DNA of 11,654 nt, taken from positions 1 to 11,654 of the forward strand of contig CAYMLL010000249.1 of NCBI GenBank assembly GCA_964390645.1, in the 5' to 3' direction. Shown one piece after another: positions 1-7,685 of the stretch. A program made the translations under genes and the position numbers. Positions within the stretch are counted from its first letter, which is position 1. The number at the start of each line of letters is the position of its first letter. Under the pieces are notes generated by a model. It had not been told where the DNA came from. It ran no database searches and saw only the letters and a list, made by a program, of their open reading frames with translations. This DNA is from CAYMLL01 sp964390645. Lineage in GTDB: Bacteria > Planctomycetota > UBA8108.

Positions 1-93
1 GAAGCCTTCCTCGCCGAAGCCTTCCTCGCCGAAGCCTTCCTCGCCCTCGTCGCCGAAGCCGTCGTCGTCCTCGTCGCCGAAGCCGTCGTCGCC
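1..93. repeat. 15-bp in-frame tandem repeat and degenerate relatives
   Basis: The unit gaagccttcctcgcc occurs three times head to tail at 1-15, 16-30 and 31-45 with no mismatch. Diverged, expanded versions follow at 46-78 and 79-93. The period is a multiple of three, and on the minus strand each unit encodes Gly-Glu-Glu-Gly-Phe, so the array adds acidic Gly-Phe pentads to the tail of the coiled-coil protein. Perfect identity between the leftmost copies suggests recent expansion. The array continues past the window edge, so its length is unknown. Confidence 0.9.
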
Positions 94-1332
94 CGCCGCA
101 GCGGCCTCAGCAGCCGCCAGCGCGGCCTCGAGTGCCGCGACCGCGCCTGCCTGAGCGGTCGCCGCCGCCGCTTGCTGGCCCCCGGCGAGCGCGGCCTGGG
201 CCTGCGCCACGGCGGCTTGCGCCTGGCTCAGCGCGGCGTTGACGTCCTCGACGCTCGGATTCTCGCTCGGCGCCGTCGGCGGTTCGATCGGAGTGTCGCT
301 CGACAGCGGCGCATCGAAACCGGTGAACTGCTCGAGGTCTCGGCTGATCTCGAGCTGCTTCGCCTCGAACTGGGACTGGTCCTTGCGGAAGTCGTTCTGC
401 TCCGACTCGTCGACTTCCTCCTTGAGCTCCTTCTGCTCCTCGACGATCTTCGCGAGCTCCTTGACGAAGTCCTCCTCGTCCTCTGCCTGCTGGTCGAGGA
501 TGCTCAAGGCCTCCTTCAGCGCCACGATCGCGGCTTGCTGGTCGCCCACGGCGCCGACGGCCTTGCCCTTGGAGATCTGATCGATCGCCCGCGCCAACGA
601 CGCGTCGGGCTTGTCGTTCTGAAGCGCCTCCTCGGTGTTCGCAAAGCGCTTGCGCGACTCATCGTCGCCCGCGTCGTCCTTGGCCTTCACGAGGAGCGCG
701 AAGAACTGCCGGAAGCGCTCGACGACCGTCTGCTGCGCGCGAGCGAGCCTCCCCTGGTCGACCTTGCCGGCCTCGGGATTGATGAGCGTGCGCTTTCCCC
801 ACTCGGCCGTCTGACGCTCGAGGAACTCCTCGCTCTTGATGATCTCTCGCAGCTGGCTGACGAGCAGATCGTCGACGAGAACCGTGCCGGAGCCCTTGAT
901 AATCTCGTCGAGCTCCTTGAGGATCTGCTCGATCGTCGCCTCGGCGCCGACGATGTGCTTGCCGGCCGACTTCAGGTCGGAGCGCGCCTGGCGCAGAAGC
1001 GACGCGACCGACGGCACCGCCGTCGTGCCGAGCACCGACAGGCGCTTGTTCACCTTCTCGACCTTCTCTCCGCCACCCTCGGTGAGCAGCCCGTTCGAGT
1101 CGAGATCCTCGAGGAGCCACTTGATGCGGCGCACGATGCCGACGAGTCGACGCCGGACATCGAGCTGACGTCGCTCCTCGGTGAGCAGACGCTTGTCGGT
1201 GTGGAGCAGGTCTTCGTCCTGCTGCGCCTCGACGGCGGCCCGCGTCACGCAGAGCGAGACGACGACGCCGAAGATGCCGACCCAGAGTCTCGGGCTCGTC
1301 CGCCACTCGAATAGGGACTGGAAACGTCTCAT
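1..1332 (-). CDS. Coiled-coil, membrane-anchored protein of unknown function with acidic Gly-Phe repeat tail (partial, C-terminus off window)
   Basis: Reading the minus strand from the ATG at 1332 gives 444 codons without a stop, up to the left edge, so the 3' end is missing. The ATG overlaps the stop of the upstream gene as ATGA, the usual sign of translational coupling. Residues 1-15 are basic and residues 16-29 form a single hydrophobic segment (a signal anchor or uncleaved signal peptide). Residues 35-335 are charged and mostly helical, with Glu/Lys-rich stretches around 130-170 and 265-335 that look like coiled coil. A Pro-rich hinge (about 341-360) leads to an Ala/Gln-rich stretch (364-413), then an acidic tail of G-[D/E]n-G-F units (414-444 and onward). 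I recognise no named domain. Its place right after a DUF4175-like gene suggests it supplies the periplasmic helical part that some DUF4175 proteins carry in the same chain; this is inference. Confidence 0.85.
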   Translation of the reverse strand, partial: MRRFQSLFEWRTSPRLWVGIFGVVVSLCVTRAAVEAQQDEDLLHTDKRLLTEERRQLDVRRRLVGIVRRIKWLLEDLDSNGLLTEGGGEKVEKVNKRLSVLGTTAVPSVASLLRQARSDLKSAGKHIVGAEATIEQILKELDEIIKGSGTVLVDDLLVSQLREIIKSEEFLERQTAEWGKRTLINPEAGKVDQGRLARAQQTVVERFRQFFALLVKAKDDAGDDESRKRFANTEEALQNDKPDASLARAIDQISKGKAVGAVGDQQAAIVALKEALSILDQQAEDEEDFVKELAKIVEEQKELKEEVDESEQNDFRKDQSQFEAKQLEISRDLEQFTGFDAPLSSDTPIEPPTAPSENPSVEDVNAALSQAQAAVAQAQAALAGGQQAAAATAQAGAVAALEAALAAAEAAAAGDDGFGDEDDDGFGDEGEEGFGEEGFGEEGF

Positions 1333-3026
1333 TCGTTGCCGACCTCCTGGTCCTTGAGCTCCCTGACCCGCGCGGCCGACTGCTTCTCGGTTTCGCGCGC
1401 CCGCTTCATCTCGTCTTGCTGCGCCGCCAGCTCCTCGCGGTACCACGCGAGGTATCTCTCGCGATCAACAATAGTTAAATGCCGGGTCGCGGACCGGCGC
1501 AAGCGCTTTTGCTGGTCAGGATGGCGGTCGGCCACCTCGATCGCCATCGAGATCCGCATGCCGGGCTTGAGGTCCTTGATGTCGTCCTTCAGCCTCCACG
1601 TGTACGCGAGCTGGTCGCGGTCGCTGCCGGCGAAGTCGTAGATCGGTCTGCGCAGCTCGTTGCTGTCGTTCAGCGAGTACACGAGCCAGGCCTGGGAGAG
1701 CCCCAGGTCGTCGGTGGCCCGCGCGGCGATCTTCAGCTCCTTGTTCGCCGTCGCCAGGCCGCTGGCGCCGGGCCGGAGCAGCTCGACCTCCGGGATCTTA
1801 TCGGCCTCCACCTGCACGCTGTGCTGCACATCGTCGAACTCGAAGTCCTTGCCGCTCTCGCGCACGGTCCAGTGAAACGTGTACTTGAACGCCTCGTCGG
1901 CCTTCAGCTTGAACGTCAGGACCTTGCCGGTCTCGTCGATCGTGGCGTCGAGCGAGCCGAGGTCCTCGCCTTCGGTCGTCACCTTCACGCTCTTCACGGC
2001 GGGCTCGCAGCGCAGGCGCCACGCGAGCGTCGAGCCTTCCGGCACCGAGACGTTCAGCTGGTCGGTCGTCTGTGCCGTATCACCCATGTACTCCGGATGC
2101 GTGATGGTCACGTTCGTCTCGACGATCGTCGGCGACGAGATAACGCGGACGCGATGAGGATCGCTCTGGTCGTCACCGATGCGCACGTAGTACTCGAGGT
2201 CCGAGGTCAGCTCCTCCAGCTTGCGCGTGTACGACCCCTTCTCGCCCTTCTTGCCGCCATCGGCGGCCTCCGAGTCCGAACGGACCTTCTTCATCGGCAG
2301 CGCCTTCCAGTCATCGTCGCTACCCGCGGCGCGCGTGAAGATCTCGGCGTCCTCCGGGATGACGCCCTCGGCGTTCGCGTCGATGCTCGTCGAGTCTCCG
2401 AACTGCACCGTCACTTCGCCAGTCACGTCGACGACCTGAGTGTTGGTCGGATAGTCGACGTCGCCGCCGGCCAAACGCTGAAACAGCGCCGTCAGGTGCT
2501 TCTGCCAGCTGACGCTCAGAACGCCGAAAAAGCCGACGACGACGACCGCGACGACGAGCAATCTCGTCAGCTGGCCGAAGTCGACGATCTCGCGGAAGTC
2601 GAGCTTCCTCGTCTGGGTCACCGCCTCGCCCCGCATCGCCTCCACGAGCTCTGCGGACACGTGCGGCTGCTTCGCGAGCGTCTCGTCCAGCTGCGTGTAC
2701 GAGACGAGGAGCGAGGACAGCTCGAGATGTCTCGACTCCACATCGAGCGCAACGATCACCGGGTTGTACGGCCGCAGGTGCCGCAGCCACTCGCGCCAGA
2801 AAACCCACAACAGGACGCCGACGTTCACCGACGCGAGCAGGAACCCGACGTTCGTGGTCATCCCCGTGCGGAAGAAGATGCCCCAGTCGACCAGGAAGTC
2901 GATGACGATCAGCGCGCAGATCCAGATCAGCAGCCGCGACGCGCCCCGCGTGTGGCAGAAGCGTCGCTCCTGCCGCCAGGCTTGCCGGAGGCGGTCTTCG
3001 ATCGGTCGGGAGTCGGTCTCGGCCAT
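1329..3026 (-). CDS. DUF4175-like membrane protein
   Basis: This 565-residue protein has three predicted membrane segments (about 31-51, 59-77 and 153-173). Between the second and third lies VALDVESRHLELSSLLVSY (92-110), resembling the conserved region of DUF4175-type proteins that reads roughly 'E-x-x-x-P-E-L-x-x-x-L'. After the third segment comes a long extracytoplasmic region of beta-rich modules (about 190-510), with features such as SPTIVETNVTITHPEYMG that recall Ig-like folds. A charged helical tail follows (about 520-565), probably coiled coil. The ATG at 3026 lies 3 nt after the stop of the preceding VWA gene, and its own stop overlaps the next start, so it is an internal operon gene. 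The family has no established biochemical function; it recurs with MoxR/VWA genes in planctomycetes. The assignment rests on topology and the short conserved stretch, so DUF4175 is likely but not certain. Confidence 0.8.
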   Translation of the reverse strand: MAETDSRPIEDRLRQAWRQERRFCHTRGASRLLIWICALIVIDFLVDWGIFFRTGMTTNVGFLLASVNVGVLLWVFWREWLRHLRPYNPVIVALDVESRHLELSSLLVSYTQLDETLAKQPHVSAELVEAMRGEAVTQTRKLDFREIVDFGQLTRLLVVAVVVVGFFGVLSVSWQKHLTALFQRLAGGDVDYPTNTQVVDVTGEVTVQFGDSTSIDANAEGVIPEDAEIFTRAAGSDDDWKALPMKKVRSDSEAADGGKKGEKGSYTRKLEELTSDLEYYVRIGDDQSDPHRVRVISSPTIVETNVTITHPEYMGDTAQTTDQLNVSVPEGSTLAWRLRCEPAVKSVKVTTEGEDLGSLDATIDETGKVLTFKLKADEAFKYTFHWTVRESGKDFEFDDVQHSVQVEADKIPEVELLRPGASGLATANKELKIAARATDDLGLSQAWLVYSLNDSNELRRPIYDFAGSDRDQLAYTWRLKDDIKDLKPGMRISMAIEVADRHPDQQKRLRRSATRHLTIVDRERYLAWYREELAAQQDEMKRARETEKQSAARVRELKDQEVGNE

Positions 3027-3029
3027 CGC

Positions 3030-5426
3030 TTACACCAGGTTGTCCCTTCGCCGCAGATACCACTCGATCCCCGCGAAGATCACCAGCAAACAGAAAAGGA
3101 GCGGCGCGTCCCAGAGGTCGCGTTGCATGCGCACAATCGACGTCAGCTCCTCCTCCTCGCCGAGCTTCCCGGGAAGCCCCCGGAGCTCGGGCAGCCGAAG
3201 GACCTCGCCGCCGGAAAGCCCCGCGATCTGGCGCGCGATGTCCTCCCGCGCCGCGGTCTCGCGATCCTCGATCGGAATCGTCGCGACCTCGAACTCGACG
3301 CGGTTCGAGATCTCCGCGTCCACCGCACGCGTGCGCAGCACGTAGGAGCCGTCCGCCGACGCGAGGTGGACGCCGGCGTAGAGCCCCGGCTGATCCGGCA
3401 CCGGCACGAGCTCCAGCTCGGCGGAAGCGTCGACGTTCGCGGTGTTCTCGAGCACGACCGCATACTCCGACTGCTCCACGGGCTCGAAAGACTCGGTCAG
3501 CACGTTCGCGAAGACGTTCACCTGTTCGCCGGCACTGTAGGTGCCGCGATCCGTCTCGAGCGAGACCTGCTTGTTCTGACCGAGCAGACGCGACAGTGTC
3601 AGGAACTGGATCGTCTGTCCCCAGAAGCGCGCGTGGTAGCGATCGCCGACCTCGAGGCGCATGCGCCAGAGATCCTCCGTCGCGACGAAGAGGCTCTTGC
3701 CGTTGCCGTAGCGCTGCCACGCGACGAGAGGGTAATCGCGAATCTCCTCGGCGTCCTTCGGAAGGCTGAGGAGCACGGTCGCCGCGGGCTTGGCGCCCGC
3801 GAGGCGCGGCAGCGAGTACATCGGACGCACGTGCGACCAGATCCGCTCGTTCGTCTCGTGCGACGGCGACAGCAGCGTCGCCTGACTCTCGCGGCCGGCC
3901 GCCGTGACGACCGGATGCACGCTCGAGCCGACGGACTCCCACTCGCCGCTCCCGATGTTGATCGGCAGCACCTCCGCGATCGGCGTCTCGCGGTAGCTCG
4001 CGGGCGCGGCCATCGGACCGGCGACCATCAGCAGCGAGCCGCCGCCTTTCTTCACGAGGTCGGTCATCAAATCGAGCTGCTTCGAGCTGAAGTACGAGGA
4101 GGGCACGTCGCCGAGGATGATCAGATCGTACTCGAGCGCGTCCTCGACCTCGTGCGGAAAGCGCGAGATGTACCGGCTCGACGTGGCCGCGAGCGCGGGA
4201 TCTCCCTGCGTCATCAGGAACCTCACCTCGAGGCGAGGATCGCGCAGCAGGACCCAGCGCAGGTAGCGGTACTCCCAACGCGGCATGCCTTCGACGTAGA
4301 GCACCTTGATCTTCTCGTCGAGGATGCGGACCTTGTGCTCGCGTGAGTTGTTCTTCCTGGTCGTCTCTCCCGCGAGCTCCGAGATCGCGACCGTGAGGTT
4401 CATCGTCCCCTTGGCGCGCTGGGGCTTGAACGAGAGCTCCTCGAACTGCACGCCTCCTCGCAGCTCGACCTGTCGGCTCGTCGAGCGCTCGCCGTCGATC
4501 GTCAGCGTCAGCTCGACCGCCTGACCTTCGAATCCGTGCGAGTCGATCTGCGCGCGCAGCGGCACGGTGTCTCCCGTGAACACGACCTCCGGACCGATGA
4601 CGCTGCGCACGTGGATGTCGGGGGGCGCCGGAAGCCCGATCGGCACCGTGTAGATCGGGATGCCGCTCGACTTCAGGCGCTCCGTGGCGACGACCGGATC
4701 CTGCCCCTTCACCCACGCGAAGTCACTGAGCATGACGACGCCCGCGACCGGCTGGCCGGCGTAGCGCGCGATGGCCTCGGACAGCGCGGAGCCGACCTGA
4801 GACGTCTCGCCGTCGGCCTCGCGCGTCTCGAGCCACTCGAGCGGCTTGACCGAGCCGTCCTCGGGCTCGAGAGTCGCGCCGCCCTCGGGCTCGAGCGTCT
4901 CGTCGAAGGTGAAAAAGCGCACGTTGTAACTCCTGTCGAGTTCGCCGAGGAGGTTGATGCCCGGGTGCTGCAACGCACCGCGCGCGAGGGCAAGGCGACT
5001 CGCGGGACCAACCTGCTGCCGGAGCTCTTCGACCCCGTCCGCCGGAGTGGTCGCGTCGAGCGCGATCTTCCCGAGCGCCTTCGCGGCCTCATCGACCTCC
5101 GCGGGAGTCGTCCGCTGGTCCTCGATGCCCATGCTCCGCGATGTGTCGAGCAGCACGAGCATCGTGCGCTGATACGACTTGACGAGGCTGATGTCGGCGA
5201 CCGGCTCGAGGATGACGACGATGATCATCGACAGCGCGAGCACCTGGAAAGTGCCGAGCACCCAACGACGCTGCCGAGACAGCCGGGACTCGGATTGATA
5301 GAGGTAGATCGCGAAGACGACCGCGAGCGCGATGAGGAAGAGCGCGAGAAACCAACCCGCACGAAAATGCCAGTCCATCGCGGCAACGTCTTGCGAGTCA
5401 TCCAGTCCCAGCAGCGTCTTCAGCAT
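3030..5426 (-). CDS. VWA-domain membrane protein with glutamine-amidotransferase-like fold
   Basis: This is a 798-residue membrane protein. Two N-terminal membrane segments (about 24-42 and 56-74) are followed by a von Willebrand A domain. Its metal site looks complete: DTSRS (D94, S96, S98), a Thr at 209 before the SALSEAIARY helix, and D235 in VVMLSDF. Residues about 270-365 are beta-rich and Ig-like. Residues about 372-490 resemble the class I glutamine amidotransferase fold, with IKVLYVEG, YDLIILGDVP and KKGGGSLLMVAG, but I see no G-x-C-x-G nucleophile elbow, so it is probably a non-catalytic version. Another beta-rich region and a final membrane helix (about 776-792) ending in RRRDNLV put the bulk of the protein in the periplasm. 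It lies 3 nt after the preceding VWA gene, which has the same overall plan, suggesting an ancient duplication and a heteromeric pair. A short duplication, TLEPEGGA/TLEPEDGS, sits at 177-192. MoxR is the likely partner ATPase, from family knowledge. Confidence 0.9.
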   Translation of the reverse strand: MLKTLLGLDDSQDVAAMDWHFRAGWFLALFLIALAVVFAIYLYQSESRLSRQRRWVLGTFQVLALSMIIVVILEPVADISLVKSYQRTMLVLLDTSRSMGIEDQRTTPAEVDEAAKALGKIALDATTPADGVEELRQQVGPASRLALARGALQHPGINLLGELDRSYNVRFFTFDETLEPEGGATLEPEDGSVKPLEWLETREADGETSQVGSALSEAIARYAGQPVAGVVMLSDFAWVKGQDPVVATERLKSSGIPIYTVPIGLPAPPDIHVRSVIGPEVVFTGDTVPLRAQIDSHGFEGQAVELTLTIDGERSTSRQVELRGGVQFEELSFKPQRAKGTMNLTVAISELAGETTRKNNSREHKVRILDEKIKVLYVEGMPRWEYRYLRWVLLRDPRLEVRFLMTQGDPALAATSSRYISRFPHEVEDALEYDLIILGDVPSSYFSSKQLDLMTDLVKKGGGSLLMVAGPMAAPASYRETPIAEVLPINIGSGEWESVGSSVHPVVTAAGRESQATLLSPSHETNERIWSHVRPMYSLPRLAGAKPAATVLLSLPKDAEEIRDYPLVAWQRYGNGKSLFVATEDLWRMRLEVGDRYHARFWGQTIQFLTLSRLLGQNKQVSLETDRGTYSAGEQVNVFANVLTESFEPVEQSEYAVVLENTANVDASAELELVPVPDQPGLYAGVHLASADGSYVLRTRAVDAEISNRVEFEVATIPIEDRETAAREDIARQIAGLSGGEVLRLPELRGLPGKLGEEEELTSIVRMQRDLWDAPLLFCLLVIFAGIEWYLRRRDNLV

Positions 5427-5429
5427 GGT

Positions 5430-7673
5430 CTAGGTTCTGCGTGCGGCCGCCACGCGGCTCATTTGCAGGGAGTCGCTCACGTTGGCGGTCTCCCCCTTGC
5501 TCATCTTGTCCGTGAATCGTTTCGCGAGGATGCTCTGAGCGACGAACGCGATCACGCCGAGGATGAGCAGCATCCTCGACAGCTCGCGCCCAGCGCGACC
5601 GTCCTCGATGGCGCTCCGGAGGTCATCGTTCTCGGCAACGACGCGGACGCCGATCGGCGCCAGCTGAGTCGTCAGCGCTCCGGCGTCGACGACCCGCACG
5701 CCGGCCTCCTTAGTATCGACGTTCGCCGCATAGGCCTTCGCCCCCGAGCCCGGGCTCGAACCGGCCGCGATCTCGTAGACGCCGACGCGATCGACGTCGA
5801 CCGCGTAGACGGCGCGCTCCCCGGCGGCCGTCACCCTGAGATCCGTCGTCTCACCGCTCGGCGCCGTCAGTCGAGCGCTGTCGCCGACCCGGCGGCCGGC
5901 AGCCGTGAGCTCCACCCACTGGCCGGCGATCAGCTGTCGCGCACCCGGTCGGCTGCTGAGGCTCGTCGCGGCCTGCTGCAGCAGCATCGCGTAGAGAGGA
6001 TGCACCGGCAGCTCGCCCCAGGAGCGATCGGCCGACGTCGTGAACATCAGCACGGTGCCTTCGCCGACGCTCCTCGAGAGCAGCAGCGGCGCAAGCGATC
6101 CGGCGCCGTCGAGATCCGCGACGCTGAGCAGCGTCCTGGCGCTCCCCGAAGGCCTGGTCTTCATGATCTTCCGCAACCGGGCGCTGTCGACCATGTCTCG
6201 CGACAGGCGACCGACGAGACGCGCCAGCGAGTCGTCGGACGACGCCGTTCCCCGGGCCCAGCCCGCGGTGTCAGCATCGCCCTCCGCCACGCAGGTCACC
6301 GTCTCGACCAGCTCCGCGGGCAGCAGCCCGTTCTCGTCGGCGCGGAAACGCTCGTTGTAGAGCTTCGGGTCGACGCGGTCGCCGAGGAAGAAGACCAATC
6401 CGCCGCCTCCGCGGACGTAGTTGAGTAGCCGTGTGACCATCTCGGGCGCGAGATCGGGGACGTTCACGAGCAGGATCACGTCAAACTCGGGGATGTTCTT
6501 CTCGAGGCTGAGGTCCAGCGCCGGGATCCGGATCACTCTTATCGCGCCGTCCGTGTCGCCGCCCTTGCCCTGCAGCGCCTTGACCGCGTACTCGGCGCCC
6601 GTACGGGCTTGCGTGTCGGCCTCGGAGAGGTCGCCGTCGACACAAAGCACCCGGAGCTCATCGACGACCTCGACGACCGCGTGGCGAACGTTGTCGTCGG
6701 TCAGCTCATCGCGCGACAGGCCCGCCCGGAGCTTCACGTCTCCGGCGTTCGCGAACGACGCGAAGAACGAAACCGTGCGCGGCTCGCCGGCCTTCAGCGC
6801 GCCGACCGTACGGCGGGTGATCAGATCGCCGCCAACGGAGAACTCGAGCGTGCCGCCGTCGGCGGGTCGTCTTCCCTGGTTGCGCACCTCGGCCGAGAAC
6901 CGCGCGACACCGCCCTTGCGCAGCGACCCGGACTCGTACTCGAGACGCGTCAGGCTCATGTTGTTCTCACCGTCGACCTCGATCGGCACGACGAAGACGT
7001 TCGCGGTCTGCGTCAGCGTCTGGAGCGACTCGAGCGCGCCGGTCGAAACCGACGCCCAGTCGAGCTCCTGGGCGTCGGTGACGAGGAAGCATTCGCGCAC
7101 CGGCGTCGTCAGCTCCGCGACGCGCGCGGCGAGATGTTCGCTATTGCTCTCGAGATTCAGGCCGTACGACGACGGGTCCTCGAGCTCGTCAAGGGCGTCC
7201 TCGAAGGGGCCCGGCTCGTAGCCGCCCCGCCTCAGCAGCACGCGCGGTCGGTTGCTCATCAGCACGAGGCTGACCGGATCCCCCTCGCGAGCGTTCTCGA
7301 GAATCTTGCGCGTCCTGGCGATCGCCTTCTCGAACCGTGAATGCTCGCCGTGGTTCATGCTGTAGGACGCGTCGATCGCGACGACCATGCCGACGCGCTT
7401 CTCACCGAGGACGCCGGCGGCATCCGAGTTCAGCGTCGGCCGCAGCAGCGCCGCCGCGATCAGCAGGATCGCCGCACAGCGCAGCAGGAGGATGAGAAGG
7501 TCCTCGAGCTTCACCTGCCCCGAGCGCACGACGAGCGCACGACGCAGCAGCTCCATGGCCGCCCAGTCCGTCTGCTGGCGATGCTTGCGGTAGAGCAGAT
7601 GGATGATAATCGGCACCGCGACGCCCGCGACGGCCAGCCCTGACCAGAGTGCGAATGAGTTCAGGAATCCCAT
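5430..7673 (-). CDS. BatA-like VWA membrane protein with glutamine-amidotransferase-like fold
   Basis: This 747-residue protein opens with the aerotolerance-regulator (BatA) N-terminal signature: a first membrane segment (about 5-26) ending in IIIHLLYRKH, a cytoplasmic loop, and a second segment (about 57-77) ending in RPTL. The VWA domain begins near 93 with the metal-site motif DASYS (D101, S103, S105); a later acidic residue is D200 in CFLVTD. The usual MIDAS Thr is not evident: the matching helix reads SNSEHLAARVAEL, so Ser may replace it. Residues about 235-335 look like an Ig-type beta-sandwich. Residues about 339-435 resemble an amidotransferase-like fold (LRVLCVDGD, FDVILLVNVPDL, RGGGGLVFFLGD) without a visible nucleophile Cys. 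A last membrane helix lies at about 701-717, followed by a short cytoplasmic tail. The ATG at 7673 is 12 nt after the previous stop. In classical bat operons BatA and BatB are smaller VWA proteins; this longer form is typical of planctomycetes. Confidence 0.9.
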   Translation of the reverse strand: MGFLNSFALWSGLAVAGVAVPIIIHLLYRKHRQQTDWAAMELLRRALVVRSGQVKLEDLLILLLRCAAILLIAAALLRPTLNSDAAGVLGEKRVGMVVAIDASYSMNHGEHSRFEKAIARTRKILENAREGDPVSLVLMSNRPRVLLRRGGYEPGPFEDALDELEDPSSYGLNLESNSEHLAARVAELTTPVRECFLVTDAQELDWASVSTGALESLQTLTQTANVFVVPIEVDGENNMSLTRLEYESGSLRKGGVARFSAEVRNQGRRPADGGTLEFSVGGDLITRRTVGALKAGEPRTVSFFASFANAGDVKLRAGLSRDELTDDNVRHAVVEVVDELRVLCVDGDLSEADTQARTGAEYAVKALQGKGGDTDGAIRVIRIPALDLSLEKNIPEFDVILLVNVPDLAPEMVTRLLNYVRGGGGLVFFLGDRVDPKLYNERFRADENGLLPAELVETVTCVAEGDADTAGWARGTASSDDSLARLVGRLSRDMVDSARLRKIMKTRPSGSARTLLSVADLDGAGSLAPLLLSRSVGEGTVLMFTTSADRSWGELPVHPLYAMLLQQAATSLSSRPGARQLIAGQWVELTAAGRRVGDSARLTAPSGETTDLRVTAAGERAVYAVDVDRVGVYEIAAGSSPGSGAKAYAANVDTKEAGVRVVDAGALTTQLAPIGVRVVAENDDLRSAIEDGRAGRELSRMLLILGVIAFVAQSILAKRFTDKMSKGETANVSDSLQMSRVAAARRT

Positions 7674-7685
7674 CAGTCTGCGCGC

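Noticed and set aside
659..1306. Minus-strand open frame of 215 codons
   Set aside because: Out of frame with the coupled coiled-coil gene and dominated by Arg/Gly/Ala; shadow of that gene.
172..1314. Plus-strand open frame of 380 codons, Leu/Arg-rich
   Set aside because: It looks zipper-like only because the minus-strand coiled-coil gene is rich in Glu and Lys codons; the minus-strand frame is coupled to the operon by ATGA and is the real gene.
1479..4346. Plus-strand open frame of 955 codons
   Set aside because: It lies antisense to two recognised membrane proteins. Its Arg/Asp/Leu/His-heavy composition without domains is what high third-position GC produces opposite real genes.
2320..4716. 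Minus-strand open frame of 798 codons
   Set aside because: It is another frame of the VWA and DUF4175-like genes, low in hydrophobic residues and Arg/Ala/Gly-rich; the overlapping frames carry the MIDAS motif and membrane segments.
4536..6428. Plus-strand open frame of 630 codons
   Set aside because: Antisense to the two VWA genes, with no recognisable motif, signal or membrane pattern; a GC-driven shadow.
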